Assembly: GCA_963971225.1 (NCBI GenBank)
Contig: OZ020267.1
Coordinates: forward strand, 34,529,989 to 34,593,988
DNA: 64,000 nucleotides
Origin: Melieria omissa
Taxonomy: Eukaryota > Arthropoda > Insecta > Diptera > Ulidiidae
Direction: 5' to 3'
A program made the position numbers and the translations under genes. How positions within the stretch are numbered: position 1 is the first letter of the stretch; each line of letters opens with the position of its first letter. Of the stretch, positions 24,801-37,931 are shown piece by piece. The notes beneath the pieces were generated by a model. That model saw only the letters and a program-made list of their open reading frames with translations. It did no database searches and had not been told where the DNA came from.

Positions 24801-27800
24801 GCATTCTCGGGGCAATCTACAATGGAGTGATGCCAAAAAGCAAGCAGCGCATGCTTGTTGTGATGTGCTGGCACACTCGGTTCAGAGAGTCGCGGATGGA
24901 AGAGGTCCCACAGCGCTCGCATATATGGCCCAATCTGCAATTAGTCAAACATTTCAAAATAATGTCCTGTCTATTCGTAACGTAATCGTAATGCAAAACA
25001 TTTCAACTATAAAAATTTGATTTATAGATCATTGTGCAAACACAACCGCAACCCACCATCAGTTTTTCAGTCTTTGAAACCATGCAATAACTGAGCAAAC
25101 TAAAGTACGTTGTCAGCTTAGTGGTGCCGTGAATGCCGATATCTGCGTAGGAACGCGCCGGCCGCAAAAGGCGCAGCAGCAAATTGATGATGTTGTGCAG
25201 TATAATTTGCGCATCGCTATTCAAGTCGCTGCAATGTCAAAGAAAGTATGATTGTTATTAGAATCGTAGCAGTTGCAGGCAATATAAATCAATAGGGAAA
25301 ATCAAACTCCCAACCGGTAGACGTGCGTGGATAGCTTGTGCAGTGAATGGGTGCGAAAATTGGCTCGAAATGGCTGCGATGGCACCAGCGAAACAAGTAA
25401 ATAGGCAGCCGCTGCAAAGAGGAATTATATTATAATTAAAATGTGCGAACGAACAGTAACAATTCAAAATTCACGCACCATTACGAACGCGCGAATTGTT
25501 GTGTGCCAGCAGATACTGCTCCACCCAATTGTCAGCTGACTGCAAAATCCAGGCATGAGCGATTTTGTTTTTGGGCGCCTGAAAGGCCAACCAGTCCAGC
25601 GCTGATTGCGGACAATACTCGGCCGCGTCCCAAACACGTTGCAGCACCAGCTGCGAGAAACAGGGCAAGCCCGAGGGACCGCCTTGCGTCTCAGTTAACA
25701 GCGTTAGCAGCTTGAAGAACGGTCCACACAATTCGGTGTGCTTGGTGACGGAGGCGAAAAGCATAGCAATGATTTGATTGGCCAAACGATCGTCCCAGCG
25801 GCACAGCGCGTGGATGAGATGCTTGGTCTGGTGAGGATTAATATTATCCTTAATTTGCTGGTACAGGAAAGGAAAGCCCTGAGCGACAAATAAATGCAAT
25901 TATTATTTCTTATTGGCATAATGCAAATTATTCCCTATTCATACTTTGCCGCCAGCTATTGCATTGTAGTCCTTTGTCGAAAGCCGCAAACGGAAATCCT
26001 GTCCACGTGATCGTTCCACTAGCGTCGCTACCAGTGCAATCATCTTATCCAGCGAGGCTGGACGTGTCTTATCGACCGATAAAGCCTCATCCGATGAGTT
26101 GTCATCGTTGTCAGAACCGACATCAATCTTTTGAATGCACAACAGAAATTGTTTTATCAATGATTTAAATAGTAATTGAAGAGTACTTACGCAGTCCTGC
26201 GTTTTGTTGCCCAGATAAAAGTCTGCTACACTCTTAATGACACCAATGCGCAACAGGAAAACCGTCTCCTCGTCACCCATGCGCGAAAACTCAAAGAGCA
26301 AACCAAAAAACTCGGATAAATGCCGCAAATGCGCCTTAGCACCGTGCTCCATTAACAAAATCAACGAGCTAATGAAACGTGTTACGCATGAGGCATTCCC
26401 CATCACTTCTTTGCCATCGTCATCGGTCTCCGTTTTCAAATACAAATGCGCATGGGACGAACTGCGGTGACATTTCAATTGGTATTAAAGAAATTCTTTC
26501 GGCAACCAATGCCAGTACTCACCGCAATCTTTGTATGACGTGTATCACAAGCCGCTGAAACATTTGGCGCACCATCTGGTTGGGGCATTGTATTAGCACC
26601 TGTACCGGCCACCACGGCTCGACGGACATGTGCGTCAGAAACCATTCGCACGCTTCCTGGCTCGCATTGAACTGTTTGGTAAGCAGCTCAATCCAAGGCA
26701 CCATTGTCGGCTGCGCAAAGCACAAAGCAAATATTTTGTAAACACTATCGAACAGCTTATTACACTCTACTACTGCCTTACCTTCTCCTTGGCATGTATG
26801 AACGTCTCGATGAAGAATGAGACCGACAGCTTGGCCGCCATGCAAGTGACATCGGTGTGCGCCAACAAAGTTTGCGGTATGTGTCCGCATATTTGCCACA
26901 TAAAGCTGTAATTCGATTCAAGGTGAATGCCGTCAGCAATTCATACAAATTTAACTCACTTAAAGTAGGTGTGCTCGAAGATGTTGCGATCCTGCAGGAA
27001 CTGGCGATTATCTTGCCAAATCCAGTCCTCTAGCTCCTTATTCAGTTGCGGTATTTGTAGCCGCACACTCTTGATGTCCACTTTTATGGCTGCACTGGCA
27101 GCGGCAGCAGCGGCCGCCGATGTTGATGCTTGTGGTTCGTTGTTTCTGTCAAGCGCTGTCGCTGTGGAATCTTCGGCCTTTGTCTTCTTACTGTTGCTAC
27201 AGTCGCTGTCACTGCTGCGCATCTTACTGGCCGCGTCCGTGACGGTTTCGTCCTCATTGTTGCTGTCGTTCTTACTGCTGCCATTATGCATGTCAATGCT
27301 GGATTCGTTTGCAATTGCTTGCTTGCCGCTCGTTGTATCTTCGCTTTGGTTGCTGTGTTCCTGTTCTGCGACGTCGCGCACTCTTTGACATGCGGCAGCA
27401 CGTACCATGGCAGTTGGTGACGCCAGCAGCTCTGACTGGCGGTGTTTCAAATGCTCTGGCAAACGACGCTCGTAGAACAGCATATAAGCCGAATTTGTCT
27501 TCTCGAAACTAAAGTCCATATATTTCTCGGTCACGGAATCGTAGGTTTTGCTCTGCAGTGTAAAAAAACACAATTTGTGCAGGTAGTTTAAAACATACAG
27601 AAGCTGTTTACTTACGGTCATCTCACCGCCAAAGCACTCGGCTGCGATTTGCGAAGGATCAAAGGGCTTCACCTCGGCGTCATTGAACAGAAACCAGCGA
27701 TCATGTTGCAGTGCAGATTTGTTGCGCTCCTTGATGAAGCTGTAGTAGTGGCCACCGTCGGCAGTGCCTGTATGCACGGTTACTCCCACCAGCTCGTACC

Positions 27801-30800
27801 TGCAACAGCCAAACATACAAATCAGAATTTCAACACTAGCTGCGTTTTCTTAAGTAATTTGAATCCAAAGCAAAGAACACTTCGAGTCACATCTTTTAGA
27901 TTTATAGCAATTTTTGTAAATTTTTACATACTCCAAACACTCCTCAATATCTTCGTCCATGGTGTTCACTTTGCCCGCAGTGGCCGCTACGTTCTTCTCT
28001 AATTCTTGTCGCCGCTTTTCACGGTCCTCTACACAGTTAAGAATCAAATAAATAAATAGTTAACTTTGCCTTCCTACGCATTTGGCGTTTTCACCTCTGT
28101 ATTGGTGCGGCATCAGCGTCTTCTCCACGTAGTCGGACATGTTTAGGTGCATGGGGAAGGAGAAGTGCGTGTTCACCTTTTCCTTCAGCATGGTGACCAT
28201 GTTGAAGGTGTAGCGCATCGTGTTGAAGCACAGTATCTGCGGCAGTTTCTTGAAGCAGGCGCGCTTCTCCGCGCGCACCTTCTTGCCGCACTGCGAGCAC
28301 GTGTACATGTTGTCGCCCTCGAGCGTGTCCTTGACAGTCACCTCGTCCAGCGACTCCTGCAGATTGCGCATGTCGGCCACTTGGCAGCGCACCGTGTAGA
28401 ACTCCTCCGCTGTGCGCGACACATGGCCACAGTCCAGCGACACCACATTGTTGCTCAACGTGCCACAAAACAGTCGCTTAACGAGGTCCTTCAGCTCCGG
28501 CGTCATTTCCTCCAACTTGGACACGAGATCAATAAAGAACTCGGCCATGTCCTTCTGCTCGCCAGTGTTCAGCGGCTGGTGGTCCATCTGATAGACGCGA
28601 CAAAACGAGCGCGGATTGTACGCCTTGCGCTCGGACTCCAGCAAGTAGGCAAACATGCGTTGCAGCTCCAACAACGTTGGTCCGTGCTTCTGTGCGCCCG
28701 TGGGCGGCACACTCAGTATGGCGGCACGCGCCTGCGGCATCATGTAGAGATGCTGAATGCACGAGGCCATGTAGCAGGTGGCGCCCAGATTGGTCAGGCC
28801 CACGTAGCCGCACTCGGAGCGACCTTCGTCGCGCGGCCAGTAGTCCCACGGGTAGGGCACCTTCGAGCCGGGCGTGTGCTGCGCCAGCAGCTTCGCGTGC
28901 AGAAATGTGTAGTTTTTCGGGCAGTTCTTGCACAGCTCCACCAGCAGATCGTAGGCAGCCGCGCGAGAGGTGGCCGACTTGCACTTGGGCTTGTGGCGAT
29001 TCATGGGCGACGGCATGTCGAACAGGAATTCGAATATCTTGTCGATGAACTGCAGCGCATTGCCGCTGAACTTGAACGTGGGATCGTATTTGACAAAGTT
29101 CGACATGAGGTTGATGAGGCCGACGAGGCCGTCGTCTTGGTAGCCGTGTCGCGTTTCGTAAAAGTCGCGCGTCAGTATGCTCTGCGAAACGGACTGGCAT
29201 AGCCGCTCAATGTCGATGGCCTCCTCGTTGCAACTGGTCGCGCACTCCAGCGACGACTTTACCATATCCGGTGTCAACGTGTCCACCAGACGCGCCAGCA
29301 GCCAGAAGTAGTCGCGACAAGCCGGCCCGTACGGCTCCTTGCCCTCGTCCGACAGCAGATACTGCGTGTGCTGCACGTAGGAGGTCATCTTCTCGGCCAC
29401 GGACAGGAACGAGATGAGCTTGCGTAGCAGCGGCGCCAGCAGCACCTGGTAGCTCTGCGCGTTGCCCAAGCAAATGCGATACAGGCCAGCGCATATCTCA
29501 CGGCGCACCGCCGGCTCCGGGTCCTCCAGTATGAACTTCAGCACCCAATTGCAGTACTCCGGCTGCGTCCACAGCACACGACGCGCCTCTGACGACGCAT
29601 GCACAAAGCTCACCATAATGTTCATTGTGAACTGTACAACCTGCGCGCGGCCCCAGAATCCGGTGCGTAAGTGGTGGTACTGGTATTGGTAGAGCGTGGA
29701 GGGCGTCAGTGCGGCGTAGTTCTGAAAGGCCTCGTCGTTTAGTATCGACGACAGGCGTCGCAGACACGCGTCCACGTCCATCAGCTCCAACATGAAAGCA
29801 TGCGGCCGCGAGATCACCACGTGCATGTCTTCGGCCTGCATCTCCTCGAAGCCGAGCAGCCACAGTATGCGCAGCAGGCTGGCCAGGCAGTCGTGTCGCC
29901 ACTCGTTCAGCAGCTCCTTCGGATGGGCGCTCTGCTGCAGTTGGCCCGAAATGAAGATCTCATACAAGTGGCGCAGCCCGCCGCACTTCACGAACGCTTC
30001 GCTCCATTTTACTTCGTGGGCGCGTCCAGCACCAACGGCGATCACAGTGCTGCCTGTGCTGTCGCTGCTCCTGCTGCCGGTACTGCAGCTGCCACCAGTG
30101 CTCACGCTCAGTGTGGCGCTGCCATCGATCGCAGTTATTATCAGTCTTCCCTCCTTGTCGTCGTGCGTTGACTGGAATTCTGCGCGCTTCTGGCGCTTAT
30201 GCGACCTGCTCGTTGGATGGCTGTTTTCTTTATCATTGCACCGCCCGTCGTCGGCGCCTAGTTCGCCGAAATCGCTCTCCTGTGTGGTCATGGCGCCATC
30301 TTTCTGCTCGGAAGCATCCGAGCTTTCCTTCTCGACCGCTGTGGAGCTGCCGCTGCCGCTGCCGCCACCGCTACTGCTGCCACTGCTGCGTTTAGCCTCT
30401 TCCTTTGCGCTAGATGTAGTGTTCTCGTTGCTGTTGCGACGCCTACTCGAGCTGCGCTTTGTGCCACCGCCACTGCCGCCCTTAGTGCTGCGCACATACT
30501 GTTCCATTGGTATGACATTTCCGTTCATGCTCCCACTACCGCAGCAGCCCATCGCGCTGCCACTGCCCTTGTGCTGCAGCGCACTGTTTAGCGTCAAGCT
30601 TTCCACAATGTGCAGCGAATACATGAACTTTTGCAGATTGCTCGGGTCGAGCAGATCACACAGCTTTTGTTTGATGTCTTTGCGTTTGTTGGCTTGCTCC
30701 TCCTCGTTGATGCAATGCTCGCTGGCGCTCAGCTCACTGCTCAGGCTCTTGAAGGCGTCAAGGATCAGAGGATTGGTGGGCAATATGGCCAAAATGTCCC

Positions 30801-33800
30801 ATACGCGGCGTGACAACAGCTGCGCCTTGGTGTGCAGCTGCAAGTTGTTGTTTTGTGGCTTCATGGCGCCCAAAGTCTGCATCAGACAGAAGAGCTTTTC
30901 GAAGTACTTGGGTTGCAGCAGTAATACTGACGGTAGGCACTCTTTTGGTGGCGGCGGCTGCATGGAAGGATGGTCCAGATTGGTCTCTTTGCGGCGTGCT
31001 CCGCGGCCACCCAGCGACACATACACAATCTTCATATAGACAAAAGAAATTCACATAGTGCAATGGTCATAAGTTTTCATAAAAAGAACGCACCTGATTA
31101 TCCTTAAAACCAGCATCACCCAGACTACGCTCATCATAATCCGAAGTCAATTCCTGGCCTTGCGTGATAATGCGTAAAGGACCTTCGCTTAGCAATAGAC
31201 CCAAGACCGGCGCTGCTACACCAGAATTTGTCGATCCCTGCAGACCTTCCCACCTGTGTAATAAATACCAAACAATTGGAGAAAAAGTTGCTGCAAACAT
31301 TGCGTCCATCACTCACCACTTTGATATTTCCGCCTTCAATTCTGCAATCAAATCGCACGCGTGCATGTGCAGCACAGACTTTTCTGACAAACCAGCGGGC
31401 TGCAGCACAATTCGTATCGCCGGCCCGGCTGCTTCATTCTTCAGATTGCTGTGCGAGCCAATGCCTTTGCCCTCAATTGCCCAGCGTCGCAAGTGGAAGG
31501 CGTAGCGCCGGCGAAACGTCTCCAGATGCGTGTTGAGCAGCATGAGGCCACGTTGCACACACATCAACGCATTCTCATCGTCGTTGCTAAAATAGAATAT
31601 CAAACGGGATAAAAAGTTTGATTCGATTGAACTGTCGAATGGCAAAATCACCTCTCCAACCGTTCCAGCGCGTTGGCAGCCTGCACTAGGTTGTCCATGC
31701 ACTGCGACACAAACTCCTTCTCCAGCCGCAGCTGTTGACCCATGTAGTACATGTTGATGTACTGAATGGCGGCCAGCGACACTTCGGTGTTGTGTGCGCG
31801 CAACGCAATCTTCCACAGATGGTACATTCCCACAATGTTCGACGATGTGGTCGACACCGAGTCCGTCTGTTTCTCGTAATGCGCAATGGCCATGCGCGCC
31901 AGGCTGCACAGCTGCTGGAACAGACCCAGCGCCACCATAGAGAATTCCTCCGGCCGCAGCTCGGGCAATTTCTTCAAGTACAAATGCTGCAGCGCTTCAA
32001 TGCCCAGCGCGTGCTGGTCGCCGCCCTTGGCCTGGCTCTGCAGCCACGAAAAGTAACAGTCGGCGCATTCGCTGTCATGTGCAAGCCACTCCCACAAGGC
32101 GTCCACTTGGTCCAGGGTTAAGCTAGCGAAGCAACCGTAAAGCGGCAAACATTAACATAAGAACTTTAGTAAATTGCTATGAGAAGAATGCTCACCGAAA
32201 GCTCTTCGGCGAGCCCAGAGTTGAGAATATGGAAGACAAAAAGTGTAGGCGCACTGACACTTGCGTTTTGTGCGTGTACATGAGCATGTCGGACTGCGTC
32301 TCGGCGCCCTTGCTCTGCAGTTCGGCGCGGCGTCTGGCGTAGTACTTGATATTGTTGAAAAAGTGGTACATCATCTTGTTCTGGCGCTCCGCCCACATGG
32401 TCACCTGATGCGTGTCCGCTGGCCGAAATTGCTGAAACGAAGCAAAGAGCTTGGGCAGTAGGCGTAAGCTCACAATAACGCTGCGATTGCTGGCCAAATT
32501 CTGCAGGCAACCTTCAATGAATTTGGTGCGCAGCAGGCGGTCCATACTGAAGCAAAGCAACGTGGCTAGTGCCTTCTCTGCTTCCAAAGCGAGCGATTCG
32601 CCCAGCTGAAACTGTACACAAATCATTAAAATGGTTCAAAATTAGATTCAAATAGCCACTAACGATTTTATCGTCTTGCAGCAGGTCCCACAGAAGCGTG
32701 TTGCCCGGCTGACAGACGTCGTTGATTTTGAATGTCGGTTGTTGCGGCAACGTCATTGGCAGTGCTTGGGCTGGTTGTGTTGACGCAGATGCGGCGCCAG
32801 ATTGGGGCCCAACGCTGGTTGCAGACGTAGATGCTTGAAGCGATTCGGCTTTGCCGCGCTCTGACATATCAATGTCACTAACGTCATTCAACTTGCGCCC
32901 CGACATTACGGCTGCTGCTGCAGCCACGGCAGCCACCGCTACAGCAGCATTTGCAGAGTTGGCCTGTTGCTGTTGCCGCAGCGCCTCCGTCTCCGCTCTC
33001 GACGGCTCCACACCACTAGCCGAAGCTTCAGCCTCAGCTTCGGCTGATTTCTGCTGTAGTGCCATGGCCGAGTGTGCGGCTGCCATTGCAGCCGCTGCAG
33101 CCGCAAAAGCGGGCGGCACGCAGTTATGCGGCACACGCAACGCGTGCGTGTTCACCAACTGCGCCAGCTCCTCCTCGCACGGCGACACATCTTCATCATC
33201 GAAGTCGGCCAGGTTCTTTTCCGACTTGTTACTCATCGGCGAGGAGTAGCTGCCGTCGTTCTCAGCGCCACTTAGCAATTCGCTAATGTGCGTTTCGGCG
33301 ATGGCGCGTATGTATGGGCCTTCGCCTTGCAGATGCTTGAGAACGGCGCTGGGCACAACCTGACCGCCGCCATCACTGCAGTCGTCGCTGTCGTTCAGTA
33401 TCTCGCCGTCCCCGTCGTCCGCCTCATCGGCATCATCGCTGCTGGCTTCGTCGTCCTCGCCCCCGTCCCAGATGGCCTCGACGATCTCGTGTGCTAGCCG
33501 AGTCAGCGGCAAGTTGTTGTTCTTGCGGCGCTTGCGTGATTTCTTGCGGTGCATTTGTATGTCCAGTGCAGCTTGCTGCAAGTCGTCCTCGCTGCTCGAG
33601 TTGTCGATGATGTTTACTATTCGATGATTTTGCATTCTGCAACACAATATTCAACAGTTTCAATGATCAACGACTTTTTATGCATAAAATAGCGAAAAAC
33701 TCACTTAATGTCCAGTTTCGGATTAAGAAGGTTCAGCTCCTCGGCGTTCACATGTTTCACTTTCTCTGCAAAAAGCAACAAATGTTTACAAAATTTTCAT

Positions 33801-35929
33801 GCAACAAATGGCACATGCGCACCTTCAACGCCCGGCTCACACACGTGGCGTCGGCGTCGGGTCTGCTTGCAGGGAGTCGGCACGCCTGTATCTGAGCCCA
33901 CATGCTCAATGTCGATGGGACTCTTGCGGCCACTCGCCAAGCTGCTGTCATCACCGTTGCCCTGCTCGTCGTCAGAGTTACTGCCGTCCATGCTGCCGCT
34001 GTCTGAGCTCGAGGCCGTCACATGAGCCGCAAGCAGGTGATCCTGCATCATGCTCATCTGTGAGCGCGAGTTGTCGCGCGACCAAATTAGCTTTGTCAAC
34101 GCCGATGCAATGTAAATACTCTGCTCCGTATGGTCTTTGGGATCCATGCGGCAAAGCAGCGAATACAGATGCATGGCAGGACGAGGCGCAAGGTTTTTTA
34201 CTAGCGCCGGCAGAATATCGAAAATGGTTTTTGAGCAGTGCTTCAGCTGCGTGGCTTGCCAAATGAGCTTGATGTCCTCGTCGGTGATTTGGTTCTCCAC
34301 CGCGAGGAAATTGAGCACCACGTGCGCCTGCTTGATGACCTCCACATGCAAATTCGGTCCGAACAGATGCTGGATGATTTGGCTCTCCGTTAGCCAGTTG
34401 GCAATTTTCTGGCCAACAATTTCAACGTCGCCCACAGTTTCGGTGGTGCAGATTTCGTTGAAAAGATTTATGTGCGCATTGATCTGAGCCATGCCTGCAA
34501 CGAAAAGAGAATACAAATTCAAGTCCATAGCTTATTACCATCAATCACCCAAATAGGCTCTTATTGAAATAAAAACATTATGGAAGAATTGCACGCTGCT
34601 CACCCGCCAGTCGCATGGTCAGTGTGGTCGATGTAAAGTATTTGAAAGCTAAAGCCAAACCCTCCACGTCAAAGTTCACTGACGCATCTAGAGGATCGCG
34701 GACAGCCGACCACACGAAATCGGCCATGGCGCGCGTCGCCGCCGAGCGTAGATTTTGGTCGGACAGCTTGCACATGTACTGCAAGACGCGACTGCGCAGC
34801 GGCACGAACAACTGCACGATGCATCCGTAGTTCAGCCACAGCTTGATGTTGGACACGGTGGCCGTAATGGCTTGCGCCGTGGTCACGGGCAGGTCTGGCT
34901 GCTCGAAGCTCAGCATCATGGCTGCGAAACCGCCCGAATTGCAGAAAAGGCTGATGTTGCGCAGAAGGTAAACGGGAATTTCGTTGTCGTGCAGATCGCA
35001 GAAGATGGCCAGGTGCTGCGCTTCGTCGGCCGAGATGTCGTCTAGACGCGCATGCGTGCCGTGCTTATAGGCGATGTACAGCGGAAAGTTGAGAAGAAAC
35101 ACCTTCGACACTAGTATGAAGAGCTTCTCCACTTCCGGCAATATCCACGGCTCTTCAATGAACTGCGATGGTGCGTTGGACGCTGGCCCGCATGTCGGCG
35201 AAGTCTGTGGCCGATTATGTGATTGCTGTGTTAGTGATGTAGCTGCAGTTGCACCCGGTGCTGGCGAAATGCTGCGTCCTTGCTGCTGCTGCACCTGTGG
35301 TGAGGCAGGTGATGGCGTGCTATTGCCGGCCTCAGCCTCTTCCTTCTCTTCGTCACTAAGCTTTGCGCACTTTGCACTGCGCTTTCGCTCGTCCTCCGGG
35401 TCCTCCGCCGCTTTCGTTTTGTTCGCTGCAGCGGACGTCGTGAGCGACGATGAACTGGCACTGTCAACGCCCGGCGTCGACCCACCCTGCGACTGTGGTT
35501 GTGCAGCAGCGGCAACTGCTTGCGCGGCACTGGCAGTCAGTCGCTTGTAGTCCTCTATCAGGCGTTGTATTTGCTTGAGGTGGTGCACGGCTAGGCAGAT
35601 CATCGACTGCACCACCAGGTTAAAGCGCTCAAAGTTCTTCGCATCGCGGTAGAGACACATACACTGCCGCTGCGGCCAGGCCTGTATATATCCGAAAGCC
35701 GTCTCGATCTCGCTCTTGAGCAGTATCGAGTACTTGGCATCGTTGGTTGTGATGCGCGCCTCGTCTGTCGGCGTCGAGAGACCAAATGAAAAAGGACCAT
35801 TAGACAAATAGTAAAAACACAATTTCACAATCAGAGCGCTGGCCAGTTAGCCGGCAGGGCAACGCAGTTGCATTCGCAGCACTTACATGACTCTAGCAAA
35901 TGTAGAAAATCGGAGCAAACGTCGCACAT
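21886..35929 (-). CDS. puf: Puffyeye, USP34-type ubiquitin-specific protease
   Basis: Giant deubiquitinase (cysteine protease, peptidase family C19); the fly protein is known to stabilise Myc. 25 coding exons fit in phase: 35929-35887, 35764-34604, 34494-33823, 33765-33705, 33636-32664, 32611-32196, 32122-31652, 31586-31317, 31253-31094, 31029-28095, 28028-27932, 27799-27616, 27552-26960, 26905-26782, 26710-26523, 26461-26191, 26127-25945, 25878-25479, 25411-25315, 25228-25057, 24934-24744, 24645-24293, 24229-23467, 23395-23272, 23202-21886; about 4,072 aa. The USP core is intact: Cys box GYVGLTNLGATCYMAS (Cys codon 28776-28774, about residue 2,160), a CxxC zinc ribbon (YTCSQCGKK), His box TADGGHYYSF. 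Flanks (CEWFLTHMSVEPWWP, HQNLQWAFKNITPH) match USP34, not USP9X/fat facets. The first exon is least sure: its frame is open upstream to 36181 without another ATG. Confidence 0.92.
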
Positions 35930-36184
35930 TGTTCCACTTTGTCGTCGCCGCCGCCGCTGCCCGCTGCCGACTCTACTTGCACTTCTTTGCTGTCGTTGAC
36001 TTTTCTTCACAGGCACAACCGCCGCCGCCGCCGCCGATGTCTTCTTCTTCGTTGCTGCTGCTGCTGCTGCAGCGCTGCTACAACTGCTTCTCTGGGTTTT
36101 GTTCGTAGCTGACTGCTTTCGTCTAGTTTGACTCCCATTTACTCCAGCTCCTTGACGCGAGTCCAACTCCTTGCATCTCAATTA

Positions 36185-37931
36185 ATACCAATCGAGTGGC
36201 GTTTTATTTCATTAGCTGCTTTTTTGCAAATTACAATTTTTCACACAAGAATTTTTCCTTGCCTTTCCTTTCTTCTAGTGCAGAATTCTTCACTTTCCGC
36301 TTTCAACGCTGTTCGTACCTATTTTTTTTCGTATGAAGAAGTCGATGTTCGGAGCGCACGTTGCCAGACTCATCAGTTCGCCATTCAAGCCGCACGCGCA
36401 TTTGCCGGCCGGGCAAAGTTGCTATAAAAATAACCATAAAATCGTTATTCGATTGCTGTAACCGATGACTAATTGAATTTGAGTGGGACTAATTGCACCG
36501 AAAAACGATGTAATTTCGAAAAACTATTTTTTTACATTAACATTATCTATCTTTGATAACAGAAACACCTTGCATTGCACCTAAACAACAACAGAATTTG
36601 ATTAATTGCAATTTGGGGTGGCAGCACTGGGATGAGCGCAGCACTGGTGCATTCCTTTTCACGTTGGTTCCACGTTTTATTCGACATTTGTTTAGTGCGA
36701 TTGCACACTGCATTAATAGTAACCGGGAAGAGATTGGTTTGCTTCCCAAATACAGCGTTGTAAGCAACAGCATTAGATTTTGTTAACAATAACAGCAAAA
36801 ATCAACAACATATATTCGTCTGTTATCATTTGTTAATGTTCATATGCAGTGTAAACTGCGTTGACAGTTGCAATCGCTGTCAGATGACAACTAATGCCGA
36901 TTGTTATATGCTACAGTTACAACGTGTATTTATCTAAGCTTGCATTACATTTCTGTTCAAAGAGCAGTACAATAGTTGTAATTGTAATATGTGCACTATA
37001 TTAAAACATTTATTTTGAAATCGCAACCTTGTAGAGACAATTGTAATTGTTGTAATTCACATATTAAACTTCATCAGCATAACTTTTTGCAGTAAATTGA
37101 TTGTGTCCTTTGTTATGGTAAAAAAAAAAGAAATGGTGTCTCCTCAAAGCAACTCTGTAGTCGAGAAATCGTGAAGAGAGAGACGCACAAAAGAGAAAAA
37201 ACAGCGGGTTGAAGTCGCGAATTTCTTGAATTTGTGAATGTTTTTGAGAAAATATCGCCAGTTGCATTGCGTGGTGTACGAAATCACTGTAAAAGACTTG
37301 CAAAATATAAACAAAAAGCATCTGAATATCAGGTAGAAGTGAAAACGCATGCGAAATTGTTGGAAAGTGCACTTTTCTTAGCGAATTGAGGCAATGAAAT
37401 TTTGGTCACGTCGAACGTGAATTGTGTGTGGCAAAACGAGCTAAAAGCAGTAGCAGCAAGCAGAGCGCAAGAAACAGAAACGGGGCCTTTTCCCCTCTGC
37501 GAACGCTGCGCGTTGCAATTGTGTGAAAATCAGAAGCAAAAGCGACAGTGGAAGTGGAAGGAGTGCGAGTGCGATTGGTAGATGGTTTACCATCTTTAGC
37601 CAGAACAGGCAGTCAGCAAGCAGGTATTAAAGCCAAGTGCCAAAGCAATTGAGTCCGCGAGCCGACTGCACACGCGGCTGGAAACGGATAAAGCGGCGAC
37701 AAATTCGCGGTTGATAAGTCCGGGCGCTGTAATTGTTGTAACAAGCAGTACAGGCAGGCGGGCAGAAGTGAGCAACAAAGAGTGAGTGGGGCAAGCAGTA
37801 CGGCCGATGGGCACAGTGTTTTTGGCAATTCGTAGCAACAGTGCAAAATGTTGTCACAGTGAACGCGCCGACAACGCCGCTGATTCGAAATTGCAAACAC
37901 AGTGAGAGTTGCAGTTGCAGTAAATCTGGAA
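36185..37931. promoter_or_regulatory. Shared divergent promoter region of puf and yem
   Basis: About 1.7-2 kb separates the two head-to-head genes. The part next to yem (37380-37931) is purine-rich and 5'-UTR-like. Some or all of 35930-36181 may be puf 5' UTR rich in CTG/GCC triplets. I could not single out a TATA box or initiator for either gene. Confidence 0.4.

Noticed and set aside
28147..29202. 351-codon open frame on the + strand
   Set aside because: It is a mirror of the puf catalytic exon, rich in Val/His/Leu/Arg, with no family match.
29792..31039. 415-codon open frame on the + strand
   Set aside because: It is antisense to the largest puf exon, whose codon bias opens the opposite strand. 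The product is Leu/Ser/Pro-rich with no domain.
21886..35929. First impression: fat facets (USP9X-type protease)
   Set aside because: The Cys and His boxes fit either, but flanking blocks (EACEWFLTHM, SKTEKLM, NKHALLAFW, HQNLQWAFKN) and a length near 4,000 aa match USP34/puffyeye; the USP9X C-terminal region is absent.
35887..36181. Full open frame upstream of the puf start as N-terminal coding sequence
   Set aside because: There is no ATG in frame before 35929. The sequence is Arg/Ala/Lys simple repeat and is best treated as 5' UTR until cDNA shows otherwise.
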